Shown here piece by piece: positions 54,901 through 63,265 of a DNA stretch of 64,000 nucleotides (within the stretch, counting starts at the first letter, position 1; every line of letters begins with the position of its first letter). Source of the DNA: Micromonospora sp. NBC_01740 (GTDB taxonomy: Bacteria; Actinomycetota; Actinomycetes; Mycobacteriales; Micromonosporaceae); contig NZ_CP109150.1 in the NCBI RefSeq assembly GCF_035920365.1, positions 2,604,001-2,668,000 of the forward strand. Direction: 5' to 3'. The notes beneath the pieces are model-generated. The model was not told where the DNA came from, ran no database searches, and worked only from the letters and a program-made list of their open reading frames with translations. The position numbers and the translations under genes are program-made.

Positions 54901-55290
54901 GGGCCGGAACTCGTCGCGGCCCGCCGGATGGGCGGCGACCCGGTCCTCGACGACGAGGCCAAGGCCCGCTACCGGCGGCACCTGGAACGGCTCGACGACG
55001 AGATCGACCGGGCCGCCGAACGCGGCGACGAGCGGAGGTTGGCCGACCTCGACGCCGAGCGCGGCGCTCTGCTCGCCGAGCTGCGCGCCGCCGCCGGGCT
55101 GGCCGGCCGCAGCCGACGCCTGGGCGACGAGGCCGAGCGGGCCCGCAAGACGGTCACCGCCCGCATCCGGGACGCGCTGCGCAAGCTCGACCAGCGCCAC
55201 CCGGGCCTCGCCGCCCACCTGCGCGACACCGTCTCCACGGGTAGCACCTGCCGCTACCTCCCGCCCGAGCCGCCGCCCTGGCGCCTCTAG
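51901..55290 (+). CDS. Large STAND/AAA_16 ATPase with TPR-like and C-terminal helical domains
   Basis: 1129 residues from ATG 51901. Walker A GEPGIGKTTL at about 38-47 and Walker B VVVLDDLHWADP at about 160 identify a MalT-like STAND ATPase. A long TPR-like helical array fills about 380-860. A Pro/Ala-rich low-complexity linker (about 875-945) follows, then a C-terminal domain (AYAGVVVHLPDAKGLRDLHV ..., coiled coil ... RKTVTARIRDALRKLDQRHP). The end resembles the winged-helix-like tail often replacing LuxR HTH in actinobacterial ATPases of this type. A classic LuxR HTH is absent. Signal-sensing regulator is the best guess. It is a single-gene unit. Confidence 0.8.
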   Translation: MDPRYDGDVIGREHPAGLLRAEIDRVTTSHGGLVLVAGEPGIGKTTLVTAAAGEARRRGALVLGAACWDSDSAPGYWPWVQVLRGLRRSTDDWALARESAEPALAALLGEAAGGTAGESADGEAAGRRSGDDRVDQEEFALHDAVTTALVAVSQRRPVVVVLDDLHWADPASMRLLRFAAQHTWFERLLLIGTYRDAEVESPEHPLCGLLMPLVAKATTLTLTGLSRDEVAALMTRTAGRAPDADLLDEVHRRTGGNPFFVEQTARIWRADGRIGTIPPGVREAVRGRLAQLPAAVVEALTAAAVLGREFHRPVLAACTGTPAAQADRLLDRAVTARLVVSRGGGRFAFVHDLVRETLYDALPDDDRRSRHAAVVRAVDGAPALAERLIPADLARHAHLAGAHLDPSRAAELLVAAARAAVGRLAIDESVVHFRRALDVADDPARRVKIMIELGELLHHSGAGDEARRLLAEATTLAVAADDPVVLARVALVVHRRHTDGPGRLADPEDVLREAYRRLIGGSAGAVPVGTMVTDLIAATESLARRGHDDEALTFSLWARHDTTWGLGSARDRAAITAEIRDVARRGGDQETTRWATALRWVALLELGNPRYQDELATFVAGARQGDARHRAAATMDDAIIAAFRGNFARSDELVGELTALTEWDHSDFAFMGHHLRWSRLHLQGRADEVDALLDELSSTGYPHPELVRGITAAERGDVETAQRVVAGIESAGTTYPGSVSPLWLRLRAGVAAVSRDPRRCAEARDALRPHRGQWMSALFGCDLSGPVDHWLALVDAAQERWDDAVTGFSAARDSADRLGARPWSVLARAALADALTGRDRPGDAASAAALRATTARDADDLGMHSTARRLAGAPSTGAEASPAGRPGVVAAVVGPRPASTVAPAAGPAPARAVMAGPPGAPTVGTGAPATPAVAAGPHPSAAGRQAGQAYGFRRDGPVWQLAYAGVVVHLPDAKGLRDLHVLLSRPGVDVPAVELLDPAAGPELVAARRMGGDPVLDDEAKARYRRHLERLDDEIDRAAERGDERRLADLDAERGALLAELRAAAGLAGRSRRLGDEAERARKTVTARIRDALRKLDQRHPGLAAHLRDTVSTGSTCRYLPPEPPPWRL

Positions 55291-55382
55291 CCCCCGGGCA
55301 CCGGTCGCGCGTCGTCGGCGAGGGCCGGTAAACCCCGCAGCCCTCCGCGGTGTCTTGCTGACTGAGAGACCCAGGAGGGTAG

Positions 55383-55907
55383 ATGCGAGATCCGCATGGC
55401 ACGGAGTTCGACGACTTCGTCCGTACGAGGTCGGTGGCGCTGTTGCGGGTGGCCTACCTGCTGGTCGGCGATCGGCACGCGGCCGAGGACCTGCTCCAGG
55501 AGGTGCTGGAGCAGATGTACGTGCGTTGGCGCCGGGTGCGGGAGTCACCGGAGGCGTACGCCCGGCGGGCCCTGGTGAACCGGTCGATCAACCGGTGGCG
55601 GCGACGGACCCGGCGGCCGGAGCAGGCACTGGGTGACAACGACGTGGTCGCCCGGGACCATGCCGACGACATCGCGCTGCGCCAGGCGGTCGTCGCGGCG
55701 CTGCGTACCCTGCCGCCCCGGCAACGCGCCGCCGTCGTGCTCCGCTACCTGGAGGACCTGTCGGTCGCCGACGTGGCCGGGGCGCTGCGCTGCTCCGAGG
55801 GCACCGTGAAGAGCCACGCCTCCCGGGGCCTCGCCCACCTCCGGGAGGCGCTGGCCGGGTCACATCTCGTCCTGTCCGTCCCGACCGACACCGGGAGTGC
55901 GCGATGA
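55383..55907 (+). CDS. SigE-family ECF RNA polymerase sigma factor
   Basis: 174 residues with AGGAGG 5 bases upstream. Region 2 is at about 12-75 (LLRVAYLLVGDRHAAEDLLQ ...) and region 4 at about 105-160 (LPPRQRAAVVLRYLEDLSVA, GTVKSHASRGLAHLR). It is coupled by ATGA to the membrane-protein gene downstream, which probably acts as its anti-sigma partner or sensor. Target promoters are not identifiable here. Confidence 0.92.
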   Translation: MRDPHGTEFDDFVRTRSVALLRVAYLLVGDRHAAEDLLQEVLEQMYVRWRRVRESPEAYARRALVNRSINRWRRRTRRPEQALGDNDVVARDHADDIALRQAVVAALRTLPPRQRAAVVLRYLEDLSVADVAGALRCSEGTVKSHASRGLAHLREALAGSHLVLSVPTDTGSAR

Positions 55908-57211
55908 CCATCGAAGAGACCGACGTGCGGGGCGTCCTGCGTCGGGTGACGGACGACCTCGTCGGCCCGCCGACCCTGCTCGACGACGTGCGACGGGGTG
56001 GGCGTCGCCGGTTGCTGCGGCGTCGAGCGGTCCTGGCCGCGCTGTGCGCGGCCCTGGTGGCGGTACCCGTGGGCGGTGCGCTTCACCTCGCCGACGACGG
56101 GGCGGCGGTGGAGGTCGCCTCGCCGCTGCTCGACGGACCCACCCGCGGCGACCTGGCCGGCGACGAAGCGTATCTGCGACAGGTTCGCGAGGCGTGGCGG
56201 CATCGGGCGAGGCAACTCGGGAGCGGCCTCCGGGGCGATCCGCACGTGGTCTGGGCGGGAGACACGCCGGCCGGGCCCGCCGCCTACGTCGCGCACCGGA
56301 CCGAGATCAACCATGTGGTCTCCAGCCCGGACGGCGCCCGCCAGATCGGCCTGGCCGCGTTCGTCGAGCCCACCGCCGCCGGACCGCGGGTCATGACGAC
56401 CGAGACACTCGTGGACTCCGGCACGGACGGCAACTCACAGGCCGTGCTGCTCGGGCCGCGCCGCGACGTGCTGGTCGTGCTCGACGTCGGACACCCGGTG
56501 GAGTTCTCACCGACGCTCCGGTACGCCGACGACGGCCGGATCGAGCGCACCTTCCAGCCGGTGGCCTTCCGGGACGGGGCCGCCGTCCTGCCCGTGCCGC
56601 CCCAGCGCGACAGGCTGACCGTGGCCCTTTCCCGGACGCCGGTCAGCATGGCGAACATCGTCCACATCACCAATGCGACGGAAATCCTCTTCGACGGGAA
56701 GGACAGCACGTCGCCGCGACAGCTCACCTACACGTTGCCCGGAGCGGACCGGGTGTGGGGCGACGCCCCCGCCGCGCAGGTCGGCAGGAACCCTTTCGAG
56801 ACGGACGCGCTCGCCGCCTACGTCGATCCCGGCGGCGCCCACGGGGTTGGGGAATCGCCCAGCCTGACCGTCTACGGGGCGACCCCCGACGGCCGGCAGT
56901 TACTGCTCCAGACCCTCCAGTACGACGACGACCCCGCCCGCGCGATCGCACTGCTCGCCCACGCCGGCGCGCCCTTCCAACCGGTGGTCAGCGGGTTCGC
57001 CGACTGGACCACGCCGCTGCCGGTGCGGCTGCGGCTGCCGGACGGGCAGGGCGTCCTCGTCGCCACCGAGGGCGCGGCGCTGAGCTACCGGATCGGCGCG
57101 GGGGAGTGGCACGACGCCGGGCGCGGCGCGGCGCTGCTACCCGCCGACGCCACCGAGGTACGCGTCACCGCCGCCGGCGGCACGGTGACCACCGTCCGGG
57201 TCGACTCCTAG
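55904..57211 (+). CDS. Membrane protein coupled to the sigma factor, probable anti-sigma or sensor
   Basis: 435 residues from ATG 55904 (ATGA overlap). A short cytosolic N-terminus (about 45 residues, with RRVTDDLVGPPTLLDDVRRG) is followed by a single membrane helix (residues ~46-65: AVLAALCAALVAVPVGGAL). A large extracytoplasmic beta-rich domain comes after (e.g. TVYGATPDGRQLLLQTL, PVRLRLPDGQGVLVATEG). Such bitopic proteins after SigE-family genes often restrain the sigma factor; no canonical zinc anti-sigma motif (HxxxCxxC) is visible, so the role is inferred from context. Confidence 0.7.
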   Translation: MTIEETDVRGVLRRVTDDLVGPPTLLDDVRRGGRRRLLRRRAVLAALCAALVAVPVGGALHLADDGAAVEVASPLLDGPTRGDLAGDEAYLRQVREAWRHRARQLGSGLRGDPHVVWAGDTPAGPAAYVAHRTEINHVVSSPDGARQIGLAAFVEPTAAGPRVMTTETLVDSGTDGNSQAVLLGPRRDVLVVLDVGHPVEFSPTLRYADDGRIERTFQPVAFRDGAAVLPVPPQRDRLTVALSRTPVSMANIVHITNATEILFDGKDSTSPRQLTYTLPGADRVWGDAPAAQVGRNPFETDALAAYVDPGGAHGVGESPSLTVYGATPDGRQLLLQTLQYDDDPARAIALLAHAGAPFQPVVSGFADWTTPLPVRLRLPDGQGVLVATEGAALSYRIGAGEWHDAGRGAALLPADATEVRVTAAGGTVTTVRVDS

Positions 57212-57223
57212 CCGGCCACCGGA

Positions 57224-57265
57224 CGACGACGGGCACCACCACCTGCGTGGCGGTGCCCGTCGTCG
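57224..57265. terminator. Strong hairpin between convergent transcripts
   Basis: A 14-bp perfect stem beginning CGACGACGGGCACC, with loop ACCACCTGCGTGGC, sitting between the sigma partner gene and the convergent exporter permease. A bidirectional terminator. Confidence 0.75.
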
Positions 57266-57271
57266 GCGGGA

Positions 57272-58123
57272 TCAGCGGCGGTTGTAGCGGTACATGGTCA
57301 GCGTGCCGAAGACCACCAGGAAGCCGGCGGTCCACAGCAGCGTCCACATGATCGCCGACGCGTCCGAGGTTCCCGACATGACGGCGCGTACCGAGGCCAC
57401 CAGCTGCGTGATCGGGTTGACCTTGACGAACGCCTGGAGCCAGCCGGGCATCGTCGCGGGCTCGACGAACACGTTGCTGAGGAACGTCAGCGGGAACAGC
57501 ACCATCATGCTCGCGCCCATCACGGACTTCTCGCTGCGCAGGACGAGCCCGAAGAACGTCCAGACCCAGGAGAACGCGAACGAGAAGACCACCAGCAGGC
57601 CGATCCCGGCCAGCACGCCCGGTAGCCCGCCGTCGGGCCGGAACCCCAGCACCAGCCCGACGCCGAGGATGACCACGGCCGCCAGCACGTACCGCAGCAC
57701 GTCGCCGAAGATCATGCCGACCAGCGGGGCGGGCCGCCAGACCGACAGCGTCCGGAACCGGTCGAAGACGCCCTTCTCGATGTCGGTGTTCAGCCCGACG
57801 CCGGTGTACATGGTGATCATCACGACGCTCGTCACCATGATCCCGGGCAGGAAGAACTGGAGGTAGTCGCGCGGGCTGTCGGCGAGAGCGCCACCGAACA
57901 GGTACGTGAACATCAGCACCATGATGATCGGGAACGCCGTCACGTCGAAGAGCTGTTCCGGCACGTGCTTGATCTTCAGCAGCGCGCGCCAGCCGAACGC
58001 GAGCGACGCCGACAGCGCGCCGGGCCTGGGCGGTCGCGCGCCGGGCGCGAGGACGGTGGCGAGCGCCTCCGTCGAGGGTACGTAGACGGACGGGGCCCGC
58101 CCGGTCGTGGTGGCGTTGGTCAT
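57272..58123 (-). CDS. ABC-2 type exporter permease (DrrB-like)
   Basis: 283 residues with six membrane helices (about 65-85, 98-120, 143-165, 172-198, 205-225, 257-277). ABC-2 permease features are [48 protein letters not shown] and [24 protein letters not shown]. Its start overlaps the ATPase stop by 4 bases. The pair is of the daunorubicin-resistance DrrAB type, exporting hydrophobic drugs or lipids. Substrate unknown. Confidence 0.9.
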   Translation of the reverse strand: MTNATTTGRAPSVYVPSTEALATVLAPGARPPRPGALSASLAFGWRALLKIKHVPEQLFDVTAFPIIMVLMFTYLFGGALADSPRDYLQFFLPGIMVTSVVMITMYTGVGLNTDIEKGVFDRFRTLSVWRPAPLVGMIFGDVLRYVLAAVVILGVGLVLGFRPDGGLPGVLAGIGLLVVFSFAFSWVWTFFGLVLRSEKSVMGASMMVLFPLTFLSNVFVEPATMPGWLQAFVKVNPITQLVASVRAVMSGTSDASAIMWTLLWTAGFLVVFGTLTMYRYNRR

Positions 58124-59130
58124 CGGGCTGCCTCCAGCTCATCGTCCCGCTCGTCGGCCGCGACGGCGGGGTGGTCGGTCAGGGCCAGGAAGACCTCGTC
58201 CAGGCTCGGCTGACCGAGGGAGAAGTCGTCGACGACGATGCCGGCGCGGGCCAGGTCCCCGAGCGCGCGGGCCGCCTGCTCGCTGGCGTCGAGGTCGCTG
58301 CCGTCGCCGCCGACCCGCGCGGTCAGCGCGACCGGGTCGGGTGCGAGCTGCACCGGAACGCCGAGGGCCGCCTGGAGCAGCTTCTCCGCCTCCGACCGCC
58401 GCCCGGGGTCGCGCAGCCGCAGGTGGACGGTGCCGGAGCCGACCGAGGACTTCAGCTCGCCCGGGGTGCCCTCCGCGATCACCCGGCCGTGGTCCACCAC
58501 CGCGATGCGGCCGGCGAGCTGGTCGGCCTCGTCCAGGTACTGCGTGGTGAGCAGCACCGTCGTGCCGTGCGCCACGACGGCCCGGACGATCTCCCACACC
58601 TGGTTGCGGCTGCGCGGGTCCAGCCCCGTCGTCGGCTCGTCGAGGAACAGCAGGTCGGGGGTGTTGAGGATGCTCGCCGCGATGTCGATGCGCCGCCGCA
58701 TGCCGCCCGAGTACTTCTTGACCTGCCGGTCGGCCGCGTCGGTCAGGCCGAACGCGGCGAGCATGCCCTCCGCCCGTTCCCGGGCGGCCGGCTTGCGGTG
58801 CCCGAGCAGGCGGGCGAGGAGCATCAGGTTCTCCAGCCCCGTCAGGTCCTCGTCCACGGAGGCGTACTGGCCGGTCAGGCTCATCCGGGCGCGCACGGTG
58901 TTGGCCTCGGTGACGACGTCGTGCCCGAAGACGCGGGCCCGTCCGCCGTCGGGGCGCAGCAGCGTCGCCAGCACCCGTACCGCCGTGGTCTTGCCGGCGC
59001 CGTTCGGGCCGAGCAGCCCGTAGACGGTGCCGGCGGGGACCTGTAGATCCATGCCGGCGAGCGCCCGGGTGTCCCCGAACGACCGGGTCAGGCCCTCGGC
59101 CTCGATGGCCAGGCCGGTGGTGCGTGTCAT
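58120..59130 (-). CDS. ABC exporter ATPase (DrrA-like)
   Basis: 336 residues. Walker [13 protein letters not shown] signature [11 protein letters not shown], Walker [17 protein letters not shown] and H-loop LLTTQYL are all present. The C-terminal ~100 residues carry the DrrA-type regulatory domain ([14 protein letters not shown] ..., [18 protein letters not shown]). It is the first gene of a two-gene exporter operon; the 29-base gap to the reductase gene upstream hints at co-transcription with it. Confidence 0.93.
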   Translation of the reverse strand: MTRTTGLAIEAEGLTRSFGDTRALAGMDLQVPAGTVYGLLGPNGAGKTTAVRVLATLLRPDGGRARVFGHDVVTEANTVRARMSLTGQYASVDEDLTGLENLMLLARLLGHRKPAARERAEGMLAAFGLTDAADRQVKKYSGGMRRRIDIAASILNTPDLLFLDEPTTGLDPRSRNQVWEIVRAVVAHGTTVLLTTQYLDEADQLAGRIAVVDHGRVIAEGTPGELKSSVGSGTVHLRLRDPGRRSEAEKLLQAALGVPVQLAPDPVALTARVGGDGSDLDASEQAARALGDLARAGIVVDDFSLGQPSLDEVFLALTDHPAVAADERDDELEAAR

Positions 59131-59159
59131 GCTCCCTACCTTCCTCAGGTGTCACACGT

Positions 59160-59714
59160 TCAGGAGACGTACGGGCGCGCGGCGCGACCCTCGCGCAGGG
59201 TCAGGCCCCACCAGTGGAGCTGGTCGAGCAGGACGTCGGCGGCCCGCTCGCACCGGTCGGCCTTCGGGGGTGACGGCGCGCCGTCGAGCAGGTCGACACC
59301 GACGACGTCGCGCATGGTGACCGCGTGCAGTGCGGTGAAGACCGTCCGGAGCTGGTCGACCGCGTGCAGGCCGATGGAACCGCACCCGTACGACACGAAG
59401 CCGACCGGTTTGGCCTGCCACTCGTCGTACGCGTGGTCGATCGCCTGTTTCAACGAGCCCGGGAAGCTGTGGTTGTACTCGGGGGTGACCACGACGAACG
59501 CCTCCGCCCGCGCGATCTGCGCGACGAACGACCCGATCGCGGGAGTCGGCTCAGCCGGGCAGCTCGCGGGGAGGTCGTGGTCGGCGAGGTCGACGACCGT
59601 CACCGCCAACTCGTCGCGCCGCCGTGCCCGGTCGACGAACCAGCGGCCGATCCGGTCGCCCGCCCGCCCCTCCCGGGTGCTGCCGATGATCACGGCGAGG
59701 CGCAGTGGCGTCAT
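59160..59714 (-). CDS. NADPH-dependent FMN reductase
   Basis: 184 residues from ATG 59714. The flavodoxin-like fold is clear from IIGSTREGRAGDRIGRWF (FMN phosphate loop), TPEYNHSFPGSLKQAIDH and FVSYGCGSIGLHAVDQLR. It is the quinone/azo/FMN reductase family. It is upstream of and possibly co-transcribed with the exporter. Could handle redox-active compounds that the exporter removes (inference). Confidence 0.9.
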   Translation of the reverse strand: MTPLRLAVIIGSTREGRAGDRIGRWFVDRARRRDELAVTVVDLADHDLPASCPAEPTPAIGSFVAQIARAEAFVVVTPEYNHSFPGSLKQAIDHAYDEWQAKPVGFVSYGCGSIGLHAVDQLRTVFTALHAVTMRDVVGVDLLDGAPSPPKADRCERAADVLLDQLHWWGLTLREGRAARPYVS

Positions 59715-59876
59715 GGCTCCCCCTCCCGGCTCCGGTTCCACCCGTCGGGCGCGAGACGGCGGCCAGCGCCCCGCCAGATCGAAACTGGCGGGGCGCGATG
59801 TCGGCGGCGGGTGCTGCCACGGGCGCCAGGGGAGGGGAGGGCCGGCGGGGTGACCGGGTGCGCCGGCGTGGGGGCG

Positions 59877-59985
59877 TCAGGCCGGGACGTAGTCGAAGGT
59901 GTCCGGGTTCGGGCCCTGCCGGCCGGCCTCGCCCCGGTCCAGCCCGGTGATCCGCTCGGCGTACCCCTGATCGGGGCCTTCCAAC
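59877..59985 (-). pseudogene. C-terminal remnant of an aldo/keto reductase
   Basis: In one minus-strand frame the sequence reads YAERITGLDRGEAGRQGPNP then DTFDYVPA and stop (59877-59879). This is the typical tail of aldo/keto reductases (…ALDRGERTGPDPDTF.YVP). Only about 35 codons remain, with no barrel domain upstream; the LysR gene stop is 7 bases further. It shows that an aldo/keto reductase gene was deleted next to its probable LysR regulator. Confidence 0.65.
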
Positions 59986-59991
59986 CGGTGA

Positions 59992-60948
59992 TCAGGCCGG
60001 CTCGTCGAAGAGCACCGGCCAGGGGCGGGGCGCCGGCCCGGGCGGCGGCGCCGGGGGCTCCGACCCGTCGGCCAGCACCTCCGCCGCGAGCTGCCCGAAC
60101 ATCGGCGCGGCCGGGTGCGCGGCCCGGCGCGGCCAGGCCGCCGAGGTGCGCCGGACGAGCGGCGACCCGGCGACCGGCCGCCAGGCGATCCGGGGCTCCC
60201 GGCGCGCCGTCGCCGCCGGCTCGACCGCGACCCCGCCGCCCGCCAGCACCAGCCCGAAGAGGAACTCCGGGTTCCGTGCCGGGCGGACCCGCCCCGGCGT
60301 GAACCCGTGCCGGCGGCAGACCTCCAGCAGGTGGTCGTGCCAGCCGGGCGCGGTGGCCCGGGGCGCGGTCACCAGGTCCAGTCCGGCCAGCGCCGCCAGC
60401 TCGACCTCCCGTCCCCGGGCCAGCGCCGAGGCGCGCGGCAGCAGCACCCCCAGCGGTACGTCGACGGCGGCACCGAGGCGCAGCCCGTCGTCGGTGACGG
60501 GATGGTGGAGCAGGCCGACGTCCAGCCGCCCCTCGCTGAGCATCCGCTCCTGCTCGCCGCTGGTCAGCTCGTGCAGGTCGACGTCGAGCCCGGGGGCGCG
60601 CTCGGCCAGCCGGTCGAGCAGCTCGCGCAGGGTCACGGCCGGTGTCTCCGGCGGCACCCCCGCCCGGAGCACCCCCGACACGCCGTCGCGCACCTGGCGC
60701 ATCAGGTTGCGCAGCCGGCCCTCCCCGGCCAGCAGTTCCTCGGCCTCGCCGACGAGCAACTGGCCGGCGGTGGTCAGCCGCACCTGCCGCCGGGAACGGT
60801 CGAACAGCTCGACCGCCAACTCCCGCTCCAGGCGCTGCACCGACTGGCTCAGCGGCGGCTGGGCCATGCCGAGCCGCTCGGCCGCCCGCCCGAAGTGCAG
60901 CTCGTCGGCGACCACCACGAAGTGCCGCAGGTGCCGGAGCAGGTCCAC
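59992..60948 (-). CDS. LysR-family transcriptional regulator
   Basis: 318 residues from ATG 60948. The N-terminal winged HTH (LRHLRHFVVVADELHFGRAA, MAQPPLSQSVQRLE) is followed by a periplasmic-binding-like effector domain (ELLDRLAERAPGLDVDLHEL ..., LGVLLPRASALARGREVELA) and a Pro-rich tail. LysR regulators usually control a neighbouring divergent gene; the beta-lactamase-like gene lies divergently, and the aldo/keto reductase remnant lies downstream. Confidence 0.92.
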   Translation of the reverse strand: MDLLRHLRHFVVVADELHFGRAAERLGMAQPPLSQSVQRLERELAVELFDRSRRQVRLTTAGQLLVGEAEELLAGEGRLRNLMRQVRDGVSGVLRAGVPPETPAVTLRELLDRLAERAPGLDVDLHELTSGEQERMLSEGRLDVGLLHHPVTDDGLRLGAAVDVPLGVLLPRASALARGREVELAALAGLDLVTAPRATAPGWHDHLLEVCRRHGFTPGRVRPARNPEFLFGLVLAGGGVAVEPAATARREPRIAWRPVAGSPLVRRTSAAWPRRAAHPAAPMFGQLAAEVLADGSEPPAPPPGPAPRPWPVLFDEPA

Positions 60949-60970
60949 GGCCGGACCCTACGCCAGCGCG

Positions 60971-61020
60971 AGATCTTGGTACCGAAGCGCCCCTCGGGGG
61001 GCACTTTTCTACCAAGATCT
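60971..61020. repeat. Inverted repeat with inner GC stem in a divergent promoter region
   Basis: Outer arms AGATCTTGGTA (60971-60981) and TACCAAGATCT (61010-61020) are perfect complements; inside them GCCCC-TC-GGGGGC can pair. It lies between the divergent LysR and beta-lactamase-like genes. It could be an operator, a hairpin, or one copy of a dispersed palindromic element. Confidence 0.65.
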
Positions 61021-61023
61021 GGT

Positions 61024-61071
61024 GCCGAGCGGCCGAGCGGCCGAGCGGCCGAGCGGCCGAGCGCTGCGTCC
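61024..61071 (+). repeat. Six perfect tandem copies of GCCGAGCG
   Basis: An octamer repeat directly after the inverted repeat and 40 bases before the likely GTG start at 61111. Copy number could vary by slippage and change promoter or leader spacing. Confidence 0.85.
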
Positions 61072-61110
61072 AGCGGGCGCGCGGTGGGCGGGGGCGGGGC
61101 AGCGGCTACC

Positions 61111-62034
61111 GTGCGCAGTGTGGTGGCGGAGCGGATCGTGGAGATCTTCGAGCGGGCCGGGGTCACCGGCTGCCTGCACGTCGTCGACCTCGACGCGGCC
61201 GGCGGCGGTGCCGGTCCGGGAGAGCCCGGCGGCCGGCTGGAGGTGGCGGTCCGGGCGGACGAGCAGGTGGTGATCGCCTCGATCTTCAAGGTGCTGCTGG
61301 TGCTGGAGTTCGCCCGGCAGGTCGTCGCCGGCCAGCTCGACCCCCGGGAACGGGTCCTCGTCACCGCCGACGACCGGCTCGGCGGGTGGGGGATCGCCGG
61401 CTGCGCCGACGACGCCGAGGTGTCGCTGCGGGACCTGGCCTACTTCGCCATGTCGGTCAGCGACAACACCGCCGCCGACCTGCTGCTGCGCCGGGTCGGG
61501 GCGGACGTGCTGCCGATGCTCGCCGCCGAGCTGGGGCTGCCGCGTACCCGGATCGCCGGCGGTCCCCGGCACCTGGTCGAGACGATGCTCGCCGACGTCG
61601 GCGCGCGGACGGAGGCGGACTTCGCCCGGATCTTTCCCACCCTGCCGCCCGAGCGGGTCCGCGCGATGCGGATGTTCGATCCCGCGCACACCACGTCGAG
61701 CACCGCCCGGGAGATCACCCGGCTGCTCGGCCTGATCTGGCGCGACGAGGCCGGCCCGCCCGAGGCGTGCGCGATGGTCCGGGGCTGGATGGCCCGGCAG
61801 CTCTTCTGGACCCGGCTGGCCGCCGGCTTCCCGCCGGGCGTGCGGGTGACCGGCAAGACCGGCACCCTGCCGGGCCTGCACCTGGAGGCGGGCGTGGCCG
61901 AGTACCCCGACGGCGGGCGGTACGCCGTCGCCGTCTTCGTCCGCGCCACGCAGCTCGCCACCCGCCGCATCGACGTGGACCTGGCGATGGGCCAGGCCGC
62001 CCGAGCCGCCGTCGAGGGGCTGCGCGCCGGCTGA
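61111..62034 (+). CDS. Class A beta-lactamase-like serine hydrolase
   Basis: 307 residues from GTG 61111 (GTG 61120 or 61123 also possible; the frame is open further upstream through the octamer repeats). The three active-site motifs of penicillin-recognising enzymes are seen: SIFK (S-x-x-K, at 61279), SDN (at about 61459) and KTG (at about 61855, VTGKTGTLPG). The omega-loop Glu of true class A lactamases (usually E-x-x-L-N) is not recognisable. There is no signal peptide, so a cytosolic hydrolase with a beta-lactamase fold is as likely as resistance. It is divergent from the LysR gene. Confidence 0.8.
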   Translation: MRSVVAERIVEIFERAGVTGCLHVVDLDAAGGGAGPGEPGGRLEVAVRADEQVVIASIFKVLLVLEFARQVVAGQLDPRERVLVTADDRLGGWGIAGCADDAEVSLRDLAYFAMSVSDNTAADLLLRRVGADVLPMLAAELGLPRTRIAGGPRHLVETMLADVGARTEADFARIFPTLPPERVRAMRMFDPAHTTSSTAREITRLLGLIWRDEAGPPEACAMVRGWMARQLFWTRLAAGFPPGVRVTGKTGTLPGLHLEAGVAEYPDGGRYAVAVFVRATQLATRRIDVDLAMGQAARAAVEGLRAG

Positions 62035-62189
62035 GTCTGTCGGCCGCAGGGCGGTGCCGACGACCCCGCTGAGCTGCTCCGATATGCGTCGGGATATCGA
62101 CCGTGTCGGGCATGGATCTTGGACCTGGCGGGGGTCGTGCTGGTTGGCTCGGCACCGACCGATCAGCACCACGACGGGGAGAGTTCCGC

Positions 62190-63179
62190 ATGCCCAACAT
62201 CGACCGCCGCCGCTTCCTCCGGGACGCCGCCGCCAGCACCGCGCTGGTATCCGCCGGCGGGCTCGCCGGCGCCGCCCTGACCGGCCCGGCACACGCCGCG
62301 CCGCCAGCCACCGCGCCGGTCGCCGCCGCCCCGGCCGGCCGCCGCAGCGGCCCGGTCAGCTTCCGCTGGTGGGGTACGTCCGCCTGGCGCATCGACGTCG
62401 GCGACCGGACCGTCCTGGTCGACCCCTTCCTCAGCCGGATCGACACGGGGCTGTTCAGGGGCGCCTTCGACCAGACCAAGAAGCTGGAGGTCCGCACCGA
62501 CGTCGTGGACTCCCTGGTGGACCGGGCCGAGACGGTGCTCGTCACGCACACCCACTGGGACCACTACATGGACGTGCCGCACATCGCCGGCCGCACCGGC
62601 GCCCGGGTCTTCGGCACGCTGACCGCCTACCACCTCGGGCTGGCGTACGGGCTGCCGTCGGGGCAGCTCAGCCCGGTGCGGGGCGGGGAGGTGCTGGACT
62701 TCGGCGCGTACACGGTGGAGGTGGTCAGCTCCCTGCACAGCCGCAACAAGTCGTACTCGATGGCCTTCCCCGGCGTACGGGTCAGCCAGCCGGCGAAGCC
62801 GGAGACCATCGCCGACCTGCCCGAGGGCGACACCCTCGCGTACCAGCTGCGGGTGCCCGGCGGCCCGTCGGTCTTCTTCATGGGCGCGAGCGACTTCGCC
62901 GAGCGGAACCTGACCGGGCTGGCCCCCGATGTGGCCATGCTGGCGCTGCCGAGCACCACGGTCACCGCCGACTACGCCGAGCGGCTGCTCGACGCGCTGG
63001 ACCGGCCGAAGGTCGTGGTGCCGGTGCACTTCGACAACTTCGAGACCGAGCTGCGCAACCCCGTGCCCATGGCGCCGACGGACCGCGAGCGGCTGGACGC
63101 GTTCCTCGCCGCCATCCGCCGGGTCTCGCCGCGCAGCCGGGTGATCGTGCCGGAGTACCACACCGCGTACCACTTCTGA
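62190..63179 (+). CDS. Tat-exported metallo-beta-lactamase-fold hydrolase
   Basis: 329 residues from ATG 62190 (GGGGAG upstream). A twin-arginine signal (DRRRFLRDAA) extends to about AHA-APP. An MBL-fold domain of the UlaG/lactonase-like type follows, with HTHWDHYMDVPH (metal ligands), SSLHSRNKS, FMGASDF and VPVHFDNFE. Substrate unknown; exported, so probably acting on an extracellular ester, lactone or phosphodiester. It is a single-gene unit with a hairpin after it. Confidence 0.85.
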   Translation: MPNIDRRRFLRDAAASTALVSAGGLAGAALTGPAHAAPPATAPVAAAPAGRRSGPVSFRWWGTSAWRIDVGDRTVLVDPFLSRIDTGLFRGAFDQTKKLEVRTDVVDSLVDRAETVLVTHTHWDHYMDVPHIAGRTGARVFGTLTAYHLGLAYGLPSGQLSPVRGGEVLDFGAYTVEVVSSLHSRNKSYSMAFPGVRVSQPAKPETIADLPEGDTLAYQLRVPGGPSVFFMGASDFAERNLTGLAPDVAMLALPSTTVTADYAERLLDALDRPKVVVPVHFDNFETELRNPVPMAPTDRERLDAFLAAIRRVSPRSRVIVPEYHTAYHF

Positions 63180-63187
63180 GCAACGCG

Positions 63188-63221
63188 CGACGGGCCGCGG
63201 GCGGCAGCCCCCGGCCCGTCG
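63188..63221. terminator. Hairpin between convergent genes
   Basis: A 9-bp stem CGACGGGCC with GGCCCGTCG and a 16-base loop, just after the MBL gene and before the convergent DUF1697 gene end. Confidence 0.6.
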
Positions 63222-63265
63222 TCGCGCCCGGGTCGGCCGCCGATGCGGGACCGGACGGCGAGGGC

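Noticed and set aside
61024..61071. Short tandem repeats considered as a CRISPR array
   Set aside because: Units of 8 bases without spacers; no cas genes anywhere in the window.
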